In this document: piece by piece, positions 35,407 to 46,144 of the stretch
Numbering within the stretch: the first letter of the stretch is position 1
How the letters are laid out: each line of letters opens with the position of its first letter
Source of the DNA: Bordetella pertussis 18323
GTDB lineage: Bacteria; Pseudomonadota; Gammaproteobacteria; Burkholderiales; Burkholderiaceae_B
Reading direction: 5' to 3'
Assembly (NCBI RefSeq): GCF_000306945.1
Contig: NC_018518.1
Span: forward strand, 1,364,001 to 1,428,000
Length of the DNA: 64,000 bases
The notes under the pieces: model-generated
The model's input: only the letters and a program-made list of their open reading frames with translations
What the model was told of the DNA's origin: nothing
Databases searched by the model: none
Position numbers and translations under genes: made by a program

Positions 35407-38124
35407 ATGGATTCCTTCGCCAAGGAGACGCTTCCGGTATCGCTGGAAGAAGAGATGCGCCGTAGCTATCTTGATTACGCGATGAGCGTGATCGTGGGGC
35501 GCGCGCTGCCAGACGTGCGTGACGGTCTCAAGCCTGTGCATCGCCGCGTGCTGTACGCGATGCACGAACTGAACAACGATTGGAACCGTGCCTATAAGAA
35601 GTCCGCGCGTATCGTCGGGGACGTCATCGGTAAGTACCACCCGCACGGCGACCAGTCGGTATACGACACCATCGTCCGCATGGCGCAGGACTTCTCCATG
35701 CGCTACATGCTGGTCGACGGCCAGGGCAACTTCGGCTCCATCGACGGCGACAACGCCGCGGCGATGCGCTACACCGAAATCCGCCTGGCCAAGATCGCGC
35801 ACGAGTTGCTGGCCGATATCGACCAGGAAACGGTCGACTTCGGGCCCAACTACGACGGCAGCGAACAGGAGCCCCTGCTGCTGCCTTCGCGCCTGCCCAA
35901 CCTGCTGGTCAACGGCAGCTCGGGTATCGCCGTGGGCATGGCCACCAACATTCCCCCGCACAACCTGCAGGAAGTGGTCGACGGCTGCCTGTATTGCCTG
36001 CGCAATCCGGAATGCTCGATCGACGAGCTGATCGAACTGATCCCGGCGCCGGACTTTCCCACGGGCGGGGTGATCTACGGCATCACGGGCGTTCGCGAGG
36101 GGTACCGCACCGGGCGCGGCCGCGTCATCATGCGCGCCAAGACCCACTTCGAGGACATGGAGAAGGGCAACCGCCAGGCCATCGTGGTCGACGCGATTCC
36201 CTACCAGGTCAACAAGAAGACCCTGCAGGAGCGCATCGCCGAGCTGGTCAACGACAAGAAGATCGAGGGCATTTCGGACATCCGCGACGAGTCGGACAAG
36301 GACGGCATGCGCCTGGTCATCGAGCTCAAGCGCGGCGAAGTGCCCGAGGTGGTGCTGAACAACCTGTACAAGAATACGCAGCTGCAGGACACCTTCGGCA
36401 TGAACCTGGTGGCGCTGGTCGACGGCCAGCCGCGCCTGCTGAACCTCAAGCAGCTGATCGAGTACTTCCTGCAGCATCGCCGCGAAGTGGTGACGCGCCG
36501 CACCGTGTTCCAGCTGCGCAAGGCGCGCGAACGCGGCCACGTGCTGGAAGGCCTGGCGGTGGCGCTGGCCAACATCGACGACTTCATCGCCATCATCAAG
36601 GCGGCGCCCACCCCGCCGGTGGCGCGCCAGGAATTGATGGCGCGTTCCTGGGATTCGTCGCTGGTGCGTGAAATGCTGGCCCGCGTCGACGGCGACGCCG
36701 CCGGCGGCGTCGCGGCGTTCCGCCCCGACGACCTGGCGCCCGAGTACGGCCTGCAGGGCGATGGCAACTACCGGCTGAGCGAGACCCAGGCGCAGGAAAT
36801 CCTCAACATGCGCCTGCAACGCCTGACCGGCCTGGAGCAGGACAAGATCATCGGCGAGTACAAGGACGTGATGGCCACCATCGCCGACCTGCTCGACATC
36901 CTGGCCCGTCCGGATCGCATCACCACGATCATCAGCGAAGAGCTGCAGGCCATCAAGGCCGAGTTCTCGACCTCGGCCAAGGATACGCGCCGCGCCGAAA
37001 TCGAAGTCAACGCCACCGAGCTGGATACCGAAGACCTGATCACGCCGATGGACATGGTGGTCACCCTGTCGCATGGCGGATACATCAAGAGCCAGCCGCT
37101 GTCCGAGTACCGTTCGCAAAAGCGCGGCGGACGCGGCAAGCAGGCTACCGCCATGAAGGAGAACGACTGGGTCGACCAGCTGTTCATCGCCAATACGCAC
37201 GACTACCTGCTGTGCTTCTCCAACCGGGGCCGGGTGTACTGGCTGAAGGTGTGGGAGGTGCCGCAGGGCACGCGCAACTCGCGCGGCAAGCCCATCGTCA
37301 ACATGTTCCCGCTGGCCGACGGCGAGAAGGTGACCGTGGTGCTGCCGGTCAAGGAATTCAGCGAAGACCACTACGTCTTCATGGCGACGTCGCGCGGCAC
37401 GGTCAAGAAGACCCCGCTGTCCGACTTCTCGAACCCGCGCAAGGCCGGCATCATCGCCGTCGACCTGGATGACGGCGATTACCTGATCGGCGCCGACCTG
37501 ACCGACGGCAAGCACGATGTGATGTTGTTCTCCGACGCCGGCAAGGCGGTGCGCTTCGACGAGAACGACGTGCGTCCGATGGGCCGCAATGCGCGCGGCG
37601 TGCGCGGCATGATGCTCGAAGAGGGCCAGACCGTCATCGCGCTGCTGGTGGCCGGCGACGAGACCCAGAGCGTGCTGACCGCCACCGAGAACGGCTACGG
37701 CAAGCGCACCCCGATCACCGAGTACACCCGCCATGGCCGCGGCACCAAGGGCATGATCGCCATCCAGACCAGCTCGCGCAACGGCCGCGTGGTCGGCGCC
37801 GTGCTGGTGATGCCGTCCGACGAGATCATGCTGATCACCACCGGCGGCGTGCTGGTGCGCACCCGCGTGGCCGAGATCCGCGAGATGGGTCGCGCCACGC
37901 AGGGCGTCACGCTGATCAGCGTCGATGACGGCAGCAGCCTGTCCGGCGTGCGGCGCGTGGTCGAAAGCGATGCCGACGCCGATGACGAGGATGGCGGCGA
38001 AGATCTCGGCGAAGAGGGCGGCGAAGATCTCGGCGAAGAGGGCGGCGAAGAGGGCGGCGACCAAGGCGGCGACGATACCGGCGCCCAGGGCAAGGATTCT
38101 GAACCGACTGAACCTACGGAGTAA
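35407..38124 (+). CDS. gyrA: DNA gyrase subunit A
   Basis: A 905-residue type II topoisomerase subunit. The N-terminal breakage-reunion domain includes [24 protein letters not shown] and the catalytic tyrosine in [11 protein letters not shown]; the C-terminal beta-pinwheel has the GyrA-box [10 protein letters not shown]. The quinolone region reads [15 protein letters not shown], with Gln at residue 83 and Asp at 87. The C terminus ends in an acidic Gly/Glu/Asp tail of about 45 residues built from a 24-bp tandem repeat. Start ATG at 35407 matches [17 protein letters not shown]. Its stop overlaps the serC start. Confidence 0.97.
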   Translation: MDSFAKETLPVSLEEEMRRSYLDYAMSVIVGRALPDVRDGLKPVHRRVLYAMHELNNDWNRAYKKSARIVGDVIGKYHPHGDQSVYDTIVRMAQDFSMRYMLVDGQGNFGSIDGDNAAAMRYTEIRLAKIAHELLADIDQETVDFGPNYDGSEQEPLLLPSRLPNLLVNGSSGIAVGMATNIPPHNLQEVVDGCLYCLRNPECSIDELIELIPAPDFPTGGVIYGITGVREGYRTGRGRVIMRAKTHFEDMEKGNRQAIVVDAIPYQVNKKTLQERIAELVNDKKIEGISDIRDESDKDGMRLVIELKRGEVPEVVLNNLYKNTQLQDTFGMNLVALVDGQPRLLNLKQLIEYFLQHRREVVTRRTVFQLRKARERGHVLEGLAVALANIDDFIAIIKAAPTPPVARQELMARSWDSSLVREMLARVDGDAAGGVAAFRPDDLAPEYGLQGDGNYRLSETQAQEILNMRLQRLTGLEQDKIIGEYKDVMATIADLLDILARPDRITTIISEELQAIKAEFSTSAKDTRRAEIEVNATELDTEDLITPMDMVVTLSHGGYIKSQPLSEYRSQKRGGRGKQATAMKENDWVDQLFIANTHDYLLCFSNRGRVYWLKVWEVPQGTRNSRGKPIVNMFPLADGEKVTVVLPVKEFSEDHYVFMATSRGTVKKTPLSDFSNPRKAGIIAVDLDDGDYLIGADLTDGKHDVMLFSDAGKAVRFDENDVRPMGRNARGVRGMMLEEGQTVIALLVAGDETQSVLTATENGYGKRTPITEYTRHGRGTKGMIAIQTSSRNGRVVGAVLVMPSDEIMLITTGGVLVRTRVAEIREMGRATQGVTLISVDDGSSLSGVRRVVESDADADDEDGGEDLGEEGGEDLGEEGGEEGGDQGGDDTGAQGKDSEPTEPTE
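37993..38049 (+). repeat. 24-bp tandem repeat in gyrA acidic tail
   Basis: Two identical 24-bp units (37993-38016 and 38017-38040) encode GGEDLGEE twice, followed by a partial third unit. The length is a multiple of three, so copy changes would keep the frame. Confidence 0.85.
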
Positions 38125-39257
38125 TGATGGCTCGCCCCTGGAATTTCTCGGCAGGCCCCTCGGCCTTGCCCGAGGCGGTGCTGCAGCAAGCCGCCGCCGA
38201 AATGCTGGACTGGCACGGCAGCGGCATGTCCGTGATGGAAATGAGCCACCGCGGCAAGCACTTCGTGCAGATCTGCGACGAGGCCGAGGCCGACCTGCGC
38301 GAACTGCTGGGACTTCCGGCCGACTACGCCGTGATGTTCATGCAGGGCGGCGGGCTGGGCGAAAACGCCATCGTGCCCATGAACCTGATGGGCCGGCGCA
38401 GCACGCCGGCGGCCGATTTCGTGGTGACCGGCCACTGGTCGACCCGTTCGCACAAGGAAGCGGGCCGCTACGGCGACGCGCAGATCGCGGCCAGCGCCGC
38501 CGAGGCCACCGAGATCGACGGCCAGGCCCAGTCCTCCTGGACCTGGCTGCCGCCGGTCGATACCTGGCGCGTGCGCAAGGATTCGGCCTATCTGCACCTG
38601 TGCAGCAACGAAACCATAGGCGGCGTCGAGTTCACCGAATGGCCCGATCCGGCCAGCCTGGGCGCGCCCGACGTGCCGCTGGTGGTCGACGTGTCCTCGC
38701 ATTTCCTGTCGCGTCCGCTGGACATCGCGCGCGCGGGGCTGGTGTTCGCCGGCGCCCAGAAGAACGCCGGCCCGGCCGGCGTGACCGTGGTCATCGCGCG
38801 CCGCGACCTGCTGGGCCATGCGCTGCCGATCTGCCCGTCGGCGTTCGACTATGCCAACGTGGCGGCCGATCACTCGCGCTACAACACGCCGCCCACTTTC
38901 GCCATCTACGTGATGGGCCTGGTGTTCAAGTGGATCAAGGCGCACGGGGGCGTGCGCGGCATGGAAGAAGCCAACCGCGCCAAGGCCGAGTTGCTGTATG
39001 GCTACCTGGACGGCTCCGCGTTCTACCGCAACCCGGTGCAGGCATCGGTGCGCTCGCGCATGAACGTGCCGTTCGTGCTGCGCGACGAATCGCTCAACGA
39101 TGCCTTCCTGCAAGGCGCGGAAGCGGCCGGCCTGATGCAGCTCAAGGGCCACAAGAGCGTCGGCGGCATGCGGGCCTCGATTTACAACGCCATGCCGCTG
39201 GCAGGCGTGCAGGCCCTGATCGATTACCTCAAGGAGTTCGAGCGCCGCCATGGATGA
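38124..39257 (+). CDS. serC: Phosphoserine aminotransferase
   Basis: A 377-residue PLP enzyme making 3-phosphoserine (and the pyridoxal precursor). N-terminal [17 protein letters not shown] is family-typical; the PLP lysine is in [25 protein letters not shown] and [12 protein letters not shown] are also conserved. It can start at 38124 (overlapping the gyrA stop) or at the next ATG, 38127. It is followed with an 8-bp overlap by pheA. Confidence 0.95.
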   Translation: MMARPWNFSAGPSALPEAVLQQAAAEMLDWHGSGMSVMEMSHRGKHFVQICDEAEADLRELLGLPADYAVMFMQGGGLGENAIVPMNLMGRRSTPAADFVVTGHWSTRSHKEAGRYGDAQIAASAAEATEIDGQAQSSWTWLPPVDTWRVRKDSAYLHLCSNETIGGVEFTEWPDPASLGAPDVPLVVDVSSHFLSRPLDIARAGLVFAGAQKNAGPAGVTVVIARRDLLGHALPICPSAFDYANVAADHSRYNTPPTFAIYVMGLVFKWIKAHGGVRGMEEANRAKAELLYGYLDGSAFYRNPVQASVRSRMNVPFVLRDESLNDAFLQGAEAAGLMQLKGHKSVGGMRASIYNAMPLAGVQALIDYLKEFERRHG

Positions 39258-40335
39258 TTCCCTGCAGGACAAGCTGCGGCCGCTGCGCGACCGCATCGAC
39301 GCCATCGACGCCCAGATCCTCGACCTGCTGTCGCAGCGCGCGCGCACCGCGCAGGAAGTGGGCTCGGTCAAGCACGCCGCGCACGCGGATGGCCCGGTGC
39401 TGCGCCCCGAGCGCGAAGCCGAAGTGATCCGCCGCTTGCAGTACAGCAACCCGGGGCCGTTTCCCAAGGCCGCCGTGGCCGCCGTCTGGACCGAGATCAT
39501 GTCGGCCTGCCGCGGCCTGGAGCGCGGCATGACCGTGGCCTATCTGGGGCCGCAGGGCTCGTTCTCCGAACAGGCCGCGCTCGAGCATTTCGGCCATTCG
39601 GTGCAGCAGCTGCCGTGCCCCTCGTTCGATGAGGTGTTCCGCGCCGTCGAGGCCGGGCAGGCCGACGTCGGCATGGTGCCGGTGGAAAACTCCACCGAGG
39701 GCGCGGTCAACCGCAGCCTGGACCTGCTGCTGAACACGCCGCTGACCATCCTGGGCGAGCGCTCGCTGGTGATCCGCCACTGCCTGATGAGCCAGTCCGG
39801 CACGATGGACGGCATCAAGACGATCTCGGCGCATCCCCAGGCGCTGGCACAGTGCCAGGGATGGCTGACGCGCCATTACCCGGACCTCAATCGCGTGGCG
39901 GCGGCCAGCAATTCCGAGGCTGCCCGCGTGGCCGCCGAGGATCCGACGGTCGCGGCCATCGCTGGCGAAGTCGCCGCGCCGGCCTGGAACCTGCGCGTCG
40001 TGGCCGCCGGCATCCAGGACGATCCGCAGAACCGCACGCGCTTCCTGGCTGTCGGCCATATCGAGCCATTGAGCAGCGGCAAGGACAAGACCAGCCTGAT
40101 CCTGGCCGTGCCCAACCGCGCCGGCGCCGTCTATGACATGCTGGCGCCGATGGCGGCCAACGGCGTTTCCATGACGCGCTTCGAATCGCGCCCGGCGCGC
40201 ACGGGCCAGTGGGAATACTATTTCTACGTCGACGTGCTGGGCCATCGCGATGACGCGAACGTGGCCCGCGCACTGGCGGCATTGCAGGCGCAGGTGGCCT
40301 TCTTCAAGGTGCTGGGTTCGTATCCGGCGCAATAG
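39250..40335 (+). CDS. pheA: Chorismate mutase / prephenate dehydratase (P-protein)
   Basis: A 361-residue bifunctional enzyme. The AroQ-type mutase domain (residues about 5-90) starts [23 protein letters not shown], the dehydratase domain begins [19 protein letters not shown] and contains [18 protein letters not shown], and the ACT regulatory domain contains the ESRP phenylalanine-binding motif (TRFESRPAR). It converts chorismate to phenylpyruvate. Overlaps serC by 8 bp. Confidence 0.96.
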   Translation: MDDSLQDKLRPLRDRIDAIDAQILDLLSQRARTAQEVGSVKHAAHADGPVLRPEREAEVIRRLQYSNPGPFPKAAVAAVWTEIMSACRGLERGMTVAYLGPQGSFSEQAALEHFGHSVQQLPCPSFDEVFRAVEAGQADVGMVPVENSTEGAVNRSLDLLLNTPLTILGERSLVIRHCLMSQSGTMDGIKTISAHPQALAQCQGWLTRHYPDLNRVAAASNSEAARVAAEDPTVAAIAGEVAAPAWNLRVVAAGIQDDPQNRTRFLAVGHIEPLSSGKDKTSLILAVPNRAGAVYDMLAPMAANGVSMTRFESRPARTGQWEYYFYVDVLGHRDDANVARALAALQAQVAFFKVLGSYPAQ

Positions 40336-40421
40336 GGCCACGGCGTGGTTGACGCACACCAGGCGGCCGCCGTGACGGAGCGTGTGTCCGTCCGGCGCTG
40401 CCATATTGTTTTTCTGCAGGT

Positions 40422-41321
40422 ATGAGCGCGAACAATTCGGCAAACGGGCAGGGGCCCCTGGTCCCCGTGCTGGCTGTGGCCGGCGTAGGCTTGATCGGTG
40501 GCTCGTTCGCCGCCGCGTTGCGCCACGCCGGGCAGGTCGGCACCATTCTCGGCGTGGGCCGCAACCCGGCGTCGCTGGCGCGTGCGCGCGAGCTGGGCCT
40601 GATCGACGAGGCCGTCTCGCCCGAGGAAGCGGCGGCGCGCGCCGACCTGGTGCTGCTGTCCACCCCGGTGGGCGGGCTGGGCGCGATGCTGGCGCGGATG
40701 CGCGACCATCTGCGGCCGGGCTGCCTGCTGACCGATGCCGGCAGCACCAAATCGCAGGTCGTCATGGCGGCGCGCCAGGCGCTGGGCGAGCAGGTTTCCT
40801 GTTTCGTGCCGGGGCATCCGATCGCCGGCGGCGAGCGCACCGGGCCCGAGGCGGCCGACGCGGGGCTGTACGTACGGCGTGCGGTGGTGCTTACGCCCCT
40901 GCCGGAGAACGCGGCCGCATCGGTGGCGCGCGTGCGCGCCTGCTGGCACGCTTGCGGGGCGCACGTGGTCGAGATGGACGACGCGGCGCACGACCGGCTG
41001 CTGGCCTCGGTCAGCCACATGCCGCACTTCCTGGCCGCCGTCTACATGGCCCAAGTGGCCGGCTCCGATGACGCCCAGGCGCGCATGGATCTGGCCGGCA
41101 GCGGTTTTCGGGATTTCACGCGCATCGCGGCCGGTTCGCCGGAAATGTGGCGCGATATCTTTTTGTCCAACCAGGCCGCCATGCAGTCCGAGCTGGCGGC
41201 CCTGCGACGGGTGCTCGACGAGGCCGAGCAGGCATTGGGCGCCGGCGACGGCGCGCGCCTGCAGGCCTTGCTGGAGCGCGCGGCGCACGCGCGGCGCAAT
41301 TGGCGCAAGGATTCCAAATGA
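40422..41321 (+). CDS. tyrA: Prephenate dehydrogenase
   Basis: A 299-residue NAD-dependent TyrA. The Rossmann motif [14 protein letters not shown] is at residues about 20-33, DAGSTKSQV and the catalytic [16 protein letters not shown] follow, with [16 protein letters not shown] in the second domain. It makes 4-hydroxyphenylpyruvate for tyrosine. It lies 86 bp after pheA and its stop overlaps the aroA start. No hisC-like aminotransferase sits between pheA and tyrA, unlike in several related beta-proteobacteria. Confidence 0.94.
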   Translation: MSANNSANGQGPLVPVLAVAGVGLIGGSFAAALRHAGQVGTILGVGRNPASLARARELGLIDEAVSPEEAAARADLVLLSTPVGGLGAMLARMRDHLRPGCLLTDAGSTKSQVVMAARQALGEQVSCFVPGHPIAGGERTGPEAADAGLYVRRAVVLTPLPENAAASVARVRACWHACGAHVVEMDDAAHDRLLASVSHMPHFLAAVYMAQVAGSDDAQARMDLAGSGFRDFTRIAAGSPEMWRDIFLSNQAAMQSELAALRRVLDEAEQALGAGDGARLQALLERAAHARRNWRKDSK

Positions 41322-42646
41322 GCGGATTGGCATATCTCGACCTGCCCGCGGCGCGCCTGGCGCGCGGCGAGGTGGCCCTGCCGGGCTCCAAGAGCATCTC
41401 CAACAGGGTATTGCTGCTGGCCGCGCTGGCCGAAGGCAGCACCGAAATCACGGGCCTGCTCGATTCCGATGACACCCGCGTCATGCTGGCCGCGTTGCGC
41501 CAGCTGGGCGTATCGGTGGGCGAGGTGGCCGACGGCTGCGTGACCATCGAAGGCGTGGCGCGCTTTCCGACCGAACAGGCCGAGCTGTTCCTGGGCAACG
41601 CCGGCACCGCGTTCCGGCCGCTGACCGCGGCGCTGGCGTTGATGGGCGGCGATTACCGCCTGTCCGGCGTGCCGCGCATGCACGAGCGGCCCATCGGCGA
41701 CCTGGTCGACGCCCTGCGCCAGTTCGGCGCCGGGATCGAATACCTGGGGCAGGCGGGGTATCCGCCGCTGCGCATCGGCGGCGGCAGCATTCGCGTCGAC
41801 GGGCCGGTGCGCGTGGAGGGCTCGGTGTCCAGCCAGTTCCTGACCGCCTTGCTGATGGCCGCCCCCGTGCTGGCGCGGCGCAGCGGCCAGGACATCACCA
41901 TCGAGGTGGTGGGCGAGCTGATTTCCAAACCCTATATCGAGATCACGCTCAATCTGATGGCGCGCTTTGGCGTGTCGGTGCGGCGCGACGGCTGGCGCGC
42001 CTTCACGATCGCGCGCGATGCGGTCTACCGCGGCCCGGGCCGCATGGCGATCGAGGGCGATGCGTCGACGGCGTCGTACTTCCTGGCCCTGGGCGCCATC
42101 GGCGGCGGGCCGGTGCGCGTCACCGGCGTGGGCGAGGACAGCATCCAGGGCGACGTGGCGTTCGCCGCGACGCTGGCGGCGATGGGCGCCGACGTGCGCT
42201 ATGGCCCGGGCTGGATCGAGACGCGCGGCGTGCGGGTGGCCGAGGGCGGACGCCTGAAGGCGTTCGACGCTGACTTCAACCTGATTCCCGACGCCGCCAT
42301 GACGGCCGCGACGCTGGCGCTGTACGCCGACGGCCCATGCCGCCTGCGCAACATCGGCAGCTGGCGCGTCAAGGAGACCGACCGCATCCACGCCATGCAC
42401 ACCGAGCTGGAGAAGCTGGGGGCGGGCGTGCAAAGCGGGGCGGACTGGCTGGAGGTGGCGCCGCCCGAGCCCGGCGGCTGGCGCGACGCCCATATCGGCA
42501 CCTGGGACGACCACCGCATGGCCATGTGCTTCTCGCTGGCCGCGTTCGGTCCGGCGGCGGTGCGCATCCTGGATCCGGGCTGCGTCAGCAAGACTTTCCC
42601 CGATTATTTCGACGTGTACGCGGGCCTGCTGGCCGCGCGGGACTGA
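41318..42646 (+). CDS. aroA: 3-phosphoshikimate 1-carboxyvinyltransferase (EPSP synthase)
   Basis: A 442-residue enzyme of the shikimate pathway joining PEP to shikimate-3-phosphate. Motifs: [18 protein letters not shown] near the N terminus, [29 protein letters not shown], and [21 protein letters not shown] with WDDHRMAM near the C terminus. The [11 protein letters not shown] sequence is the class I (glyphosate-sensitive) type. Start overlaps the tyrA stop (ATGA). Confidence 0.97.
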   Translation: MSGLAYLDLPAARLARGEVALPGSKSISNRVLLLAALAEGSTEITGLLDSDDTRVMLAALRQLGVSVGEVADGCVTIEGVARFPTEQAELFLGNAGTAFRPLTAALALMGGDYRLSGVPRMHERPIGDLVDALRQFGAGIEYLGQAGYPPLRIGGGSIRVDGPVRVEGSVSSQFLTALLMAAPVLARRSGQDITIEVVGELISKPYIEITLNLMARFGVSVRRDGWRAFTIARDAVYRGPGRMAIEGDASTASYFLALGAIGGGPVRVTGVGEDSIQGDVAFAATLAAMGADVRYGPGWIETRGVRVAEGGRLKAFDADFNLIPDAAMTAATLALYADGPCRLRNIGSWRVKETDRIHAMHTELEKLGAGVQSGADWLEVAPPEPGGWRDAHIGTWDDHRMAMCFSLAAFGPAAVRILDPGCVSKTFPDYFDVYAGLLAARD

Positions 42647-42660
42647 ACGGCGCCTGCCCC

Positions 42661-43332
42661 ATGGCTATTTCCGCATCCGCCGGCGCCGCGCCGGTCATCA
42701 CCATCGACGGCCCCACGGCTTCCGGCAAGGGCACCATCGCGCACCGGGTAGCCAAGCAGCTGGGCTGGGACGTGCTCGACAGCGGCGCCCTGTACCGGCT
42801 GACCGCCCTGGCCGCGTTGCGGCGCGGCCTGCCGGCCACCGACGAGCCGGCGGTGGCCGCCGTGGCCCAGGCTCTGGACGTACGGTTCGACGGGCCGCAT
42901 GTCTACCTGGAAGGGCGGGACGCCGGGCATGAAATCCGCCAGGAAGAGGTCGGAAACTACGCTTCGCGCATCGCCGCCTACCCGGGCGTCCGTCAGGCCT
43001 TGCTGGAGCGCCAGCGGGCTTTCCGGCAGCCGCCGGGCCTGGTCGCCGACGGCCGCGACATGGGGGCGGTCGTGTTTCCTGATGCGTCCCTGAAAATATT
43101 TCTGGTGGCCGATGTCGAGGCGCGCGCGCAAAGACGCTGTAAGCAGTTGATCGAAAAGGGAATTTCTGCTAATCTAGATGACCTGCTACGCGATATGCGT
43201 GAACGCGATGCGCGTGACACGCAGCGTGCGGTGGCACCGCTAGCCCCGGCTGCCGATGCGCATGTGCTGGATTCATCCGGCCTGACCATCGAACAGACCG
43301 TGCAGGCCGTGCTGGATTTCTGGTGCGCCTAG
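42661..43332 (+). CDS. cmk: Cytidylate kinase
   Basis: A 223-residue CMP/dCMP kinase. P-loop [23 protein letters not shown] at the N terminus, then [14 protein letters not shown] and the conserved [21 protein letters not shown]. The nucleoside specificity comes from the insert typical of long Cmk. It lies 14 bp after aroA, and rpsA follows after 172 bp, the classic cmk-rpsA order. Confidence 0.96.
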   Translation: MAISASAGAAPVITIDGPTASGKGTIAHRVAKQLGWDVLDSGALYRLTALAALRRGLPATDEPAVAAVAQALDVRFDGPHVYLEGRDAGHEIRQEEVGNYASRIAAYPGVRQALLERQRAFRQPPGLVADGRDMGAVVFPDASLKIFLVADVEARAQRRCKQLIEKGISANLDDLLRDMRERDARDTQRAVAPLAPAADAHVLDSSGLTIEQTVQAVLDFWCA

Positions 43333-43519
43333 CCACGGCGCGTGTTGTTTCGGCAGTATCTGTCAGTACCTGTTTGAGGCCCTGACGGCCAATCTCCAGC
43401 CCCCACGGGACACCCCGCAAGGGCAGGCGAAGCCGGCAGGTTTTACCACTCCACTGCTGCGGGCAATCCGTTGCGGTGTGTTTTGAACGGCCAATCCCGG
43501 CCAAATGGATTCCAACCTA

Positions 43520-45235
43520 ATGTCTTCCGTTTCCACCTCCGCCATCCTTGGCGGCGAAAACTTCGCCGACCTGTTCGCAGAAAGCCTCAAGAGCCAGGAC
43601 ATGAAGTCCGGCGAGGTCATCAGCGCAGAAGTCGTGCGCGTCGACCACAACTTCGTGGTCGTCAACGCCGGCCTGAAGTCCGAAGCGCTGATTCCCCTGG
43701 AAGAGTTCCTCAACGACCAGGGCGAACTCGAAGTTCAACCCGGCGACTTCGTCTCGGTGGCGATCGATTCGCTGGAGAACGGCTACGGCGACACCATCCT
43801 GTCGCGCGACCGCGCCAAGCGTCTGTCGGCCTGGCTGCAACTGGAGCAGGCCCTCGAGAACGGCGAGCTGGTCACCGGCACGATCACCGGCAAGGTCAAG
43901 GGCGGCCTGACCGTCATGACCAACGGCATCCGCGCGTTCCTGCCCGGTTCGCTGGTCGACCTGCGTCCGGTCAAGGACACCACGCCGTACGAAGGCAAGA
44001 CCCTCGAATTCAAGGTCATCAAGCTGGACCGCAAGCGCAACAACGTCGTGCTGTCGCGCCGCCAGGTGCTGGAAGCCAGCATGGGCGAAGAGCGCCAGAA
44101 GCTGCTCGAGACGCTGCACGAAGGCGCGGTGGTCAAGGGCGTGGTCAAGAACATCACCGACTACGGCGCGTTCGTCGACCTGGGCGGCATCGATGGCCTG
44201 CTGCACATCACCGACATGGCCTGGCGCCGTGTGCGTCACCCGTCCGAAGTCCTGCAAGTGGGTCAGGAAGTCGAAGCCAAGGTGCTCAAGTTCGACCAGG
44301 AAAAGAGCCGCGTCTCCCTGGGCGTCAAGCAGCTGGGCGAAGATCCGTGGGTGGGCCTGGCTCGCCGCTACCCGCAGGGCACCCGCCTGTTCGGCAAGGT
44401 CACCAACCTGACCGACTACGGCGCGTTCGTCGAAGTCGAAGCCGGCATCGAAGGCCTGGTGCACGTGTCCGAAATGGACTGGACCAACAAGAACGTCGAT
44501 CCGCGCAAGGTCGTGACCCTGGGCGAAGAAGTCGAAGTCATGGTCCTGGAAATCGACGAAGACCGTCGCCGCATTTCGCTGGGCATGAAGCAGTGCCGCC
44601 AGAACCCGTGGGAAGAGTTCGCCACCAACTTCAAGCGTGGTGACAAGGTCCGCGGCGCCATCAAGTCGATCACCGACTTCGGCGTGTTCGTCGGCCTGCC
44701 CGGCGGCATCGACGGCCTGGTCCATCTGTCCGACCTGTCGTGGACGGAATCGGGCGAGGAAGCCGTGCGCAACTTCAAGAAGGGCGACGAGCTGGAAGCC
44801 GTGGTGCTGGGCATCGATACCGAGAAAGAGCGCATCTCGCTGGGTATCAAGCAGCTCGAAGGCGACCCGTTCAACAACTTCGTTGCCACGCACGACAAGG
44901 GCGCCGTTGTTCCGGGCACCATCAAGTCGGTCGAGCCCAAGGGCGCCGTGATCACCCTGTCGGTGGATGTGGAAGGCTACCTGCGCGCCTCCGAGATCTC
45001 CTCGGGCCGCGTCGAAGACGCTACCACCGTGCTGAAGGCTGGCGAGAACATCGAAGCCATGATCGTCAACATCGACCGCAAGGCGCGTTCGATCCAGCTG
45101 TCGATCAAGGCCCGCGATAACGCCGAGACGGCCGAGACCATCCAGCGCATGTCCGAGGCGAGCGCTTCGTCGGGTACGACGAACTTGGGCGCGCTGCTCA
45201 AGGCCAAGCTGGACCAACAGCGCAACGACGGTTGA
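43520..45235 (+). CDS. rpsA: 30S ribosomal protein S1
   Basis: A 571-residue protein with six S1 RNA-binding repeats, visible as successive [24 protein letters not shown] strands (for example [20 protein letters not shown] and [21 protein letters not shown]). It recruits mRNA to the small subunit. Codon use is strongly optimised. An in-frame ATG at 43505 could add five residues; neither start has a clear Shine-Dalgarno, as is usual for rpsA. It is 1 bp from ihfB. Confidence 0.96.
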   Translation: MSSVSTSAILGGENFADLFAESLKSQDMKSGEVISAEVVRVDHNFVVVNAGLKSEALIPLEEFLNDQGELEVQPGDFVSVAIDSLENGYGDTILSRDRAKRLSAWLQLEQALENGELVTGTITGKVKGGLTVMTNGIRAFLPGSLVDLRPVKDTTPYEGKTLEFKVIKLDRKRNNVVLSRRQVLEASMGEERQKLLETLHEGAVVKGVVKNITDYGAFVDLGGIDGLLHITDMAWRRVRHPSEVLQVGQEVEAKVLKFDQEKSRVSLGVKQLGEDPWVGLARRYPQGTRLFGKVTNLTDYGAFVEVEAGIEGLVHVSEMDWTNKNVDPRKVVTLGEEVEVMVLEIDEDRRRISLGMKQCRQNPWEEFATNFKRGDKVRGAIKSITDFGVFVGLPGGIDGLVHLSDLSWTESGEEAVRNFKKGDELEAVVLGIDTEKERISLGIKQLEGDPFNNFVATHDKGAVVPGTIKSVEPKGAVITLSVDVEGYLRASEISSGRVEDATTVLKAGENIEAMIVNIDRKARSIQLSIKARDNAETAETIQRMSEASASSGTTNLGALLKAKLDQQRNDG

Positions 45236-45236
45236 C

Positions 45237-45596
45237 GTGACCAAGTCGGAGCTGATCGCCGCGCTGGCGGCCCGCTATCCTCAGCTGGCCGCTCGCGACA
45301 CCGATTACGCTGTCAAGACCATGCTCGATGCAATGACCCAGGCCCTGGCCTCGGGTCAGCGCATCGAAATCCGCGGGTTTGGCAGCTTTTCGCTGTCGCA
45401 GCGCTCTCCCCGTATCGGGCGCAATCCGAAGTCGGGCGAACAAGTGCTGGTGCCTGGCAAGCAGGTGCCGCACTTCAAGGCCGGCAAGGAGCTGCGCGAG
45501 TGGGTCGATCTGGTTGGCAACGATCAGGGCGACGACTCGTCCAACGGGTCGTCCGACCCGCTGCAATCGGTCATGGATATGCATGCCATGCACTGA
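45237..45596 (+). CDS. ihfB: Integration host factor beta subunit
   Basis: A 119-residue HU/IHF-family DNA-bending protein with GTG start one base after the rpsA stop. The core [32 protein letters not shown] and the arm region [28 protein letters not shown] are typical of IhfB. It has an unusual polar C-terminal extension ([18 protein letters not shown]) of about 20 residues beyond the usual end. A strong terminator follows. Confidence 0.95.
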   Translation: MTKSELIAALAARYPQLAARDTDYAVKTMLDAMTQALASGQRIEIRGFGSFSLSQRSPRIGRNPKSGEQVLVPGKQVPHFKAGKELREWVDLVGNDQGDDSSNGSSDPLQSVMDMHAMH

Positions 45597-45638
45597 TGTG
45601 CCGCGTACGGCGTCCCGCGTGGTTGGTGTTCTACCGGC

Positions 45639-45673
45639 AAAGCCCCTTGCTTGTTCAAGGGGCTTTGTTTTTT
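45639..45673 (+). terminator. Terminator after ihfB
   Basis: Perfect 11-bp stem AAAGCCCCTTG / CAAGGGGCTTT with 6-base loop, followed by G and six T residues. It ends the gyrA-to-ihfB series. Confidence 0.92.
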
Positions 45674-45787
45674 CGGGCCGGCGCCGCGCCGCGGCGAAAA
45701 AGACGGCCGGCGCATGTGCCGCCGGCCGCGGCAATGGCGCCGCTTCCGCTTACAATTACTCGTCTTGAATTCTTTGGAGCATGCGTC

Positions 45788-46102
45788 ATGCGCTACCTGG
45801 TCTGGGCCCTGCGATTGCTCGTGTTTGTGGCGGTTCTGATGTTCGCGCTCAAGAACACCAATCCCGTCGCCGTGACTTTCTATGCCGATTACGTGGTGCA
45901 CGACGTACCGCTGATCGTCGTCATGCTGGTCGTGTTCGTCGTCGGCGCGCTGTTCGGGCTGCTGCTGACCGTACCCGCCGCCATGCGCCGCCGCCGCGAG
46001 GCCCTGCGCCTGCGCCGCGAAGTCGAGCGCCTGCAGGCGGCCGCCAGCGGCACGCCGCCGGCCGTCACGCCGGAGGCCGTCGCGCCGATGTCGCCGCTGT
46101 AA
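45788..46102 (+). CDS. lapA: LapA-family inner membrane protein (DUF1049)
   Basis: A 104-residue protein with two membrane segments (LRLLVFVAVLMFALKN and VPLIVVMLVVFVVGALFGLLLTV) and a basic coiled C-terminal stretch (RRRREALRLRREVERLQAA). The NTNPVAVTFY motif is typical. LapA works with LapB in controlling lipopolysaccharide synthesis. It is 42 bp before lapB. Start ATG at 45788. Confidence 0.88.
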   Translation: MRYLVWALRLLVFVAVLMFALKNTNPVAVTFYADYVVHDVPLIVVMLVVFVVGALFGLLLTVPAAMRRRREALRLRREVERLQAAASGTPPAVTPEAVAPMSPL

Positions 46103-46144
46103 CCCGGGGCGCCGTGTCCCTACTTCCTACCGAGAGCCCGCGCT

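Noticed and set aside
35380..38064. 894-residue minus-strand frame opposite gyrA
   Set aside because: Shadow of a highly biased housekeeping gene.
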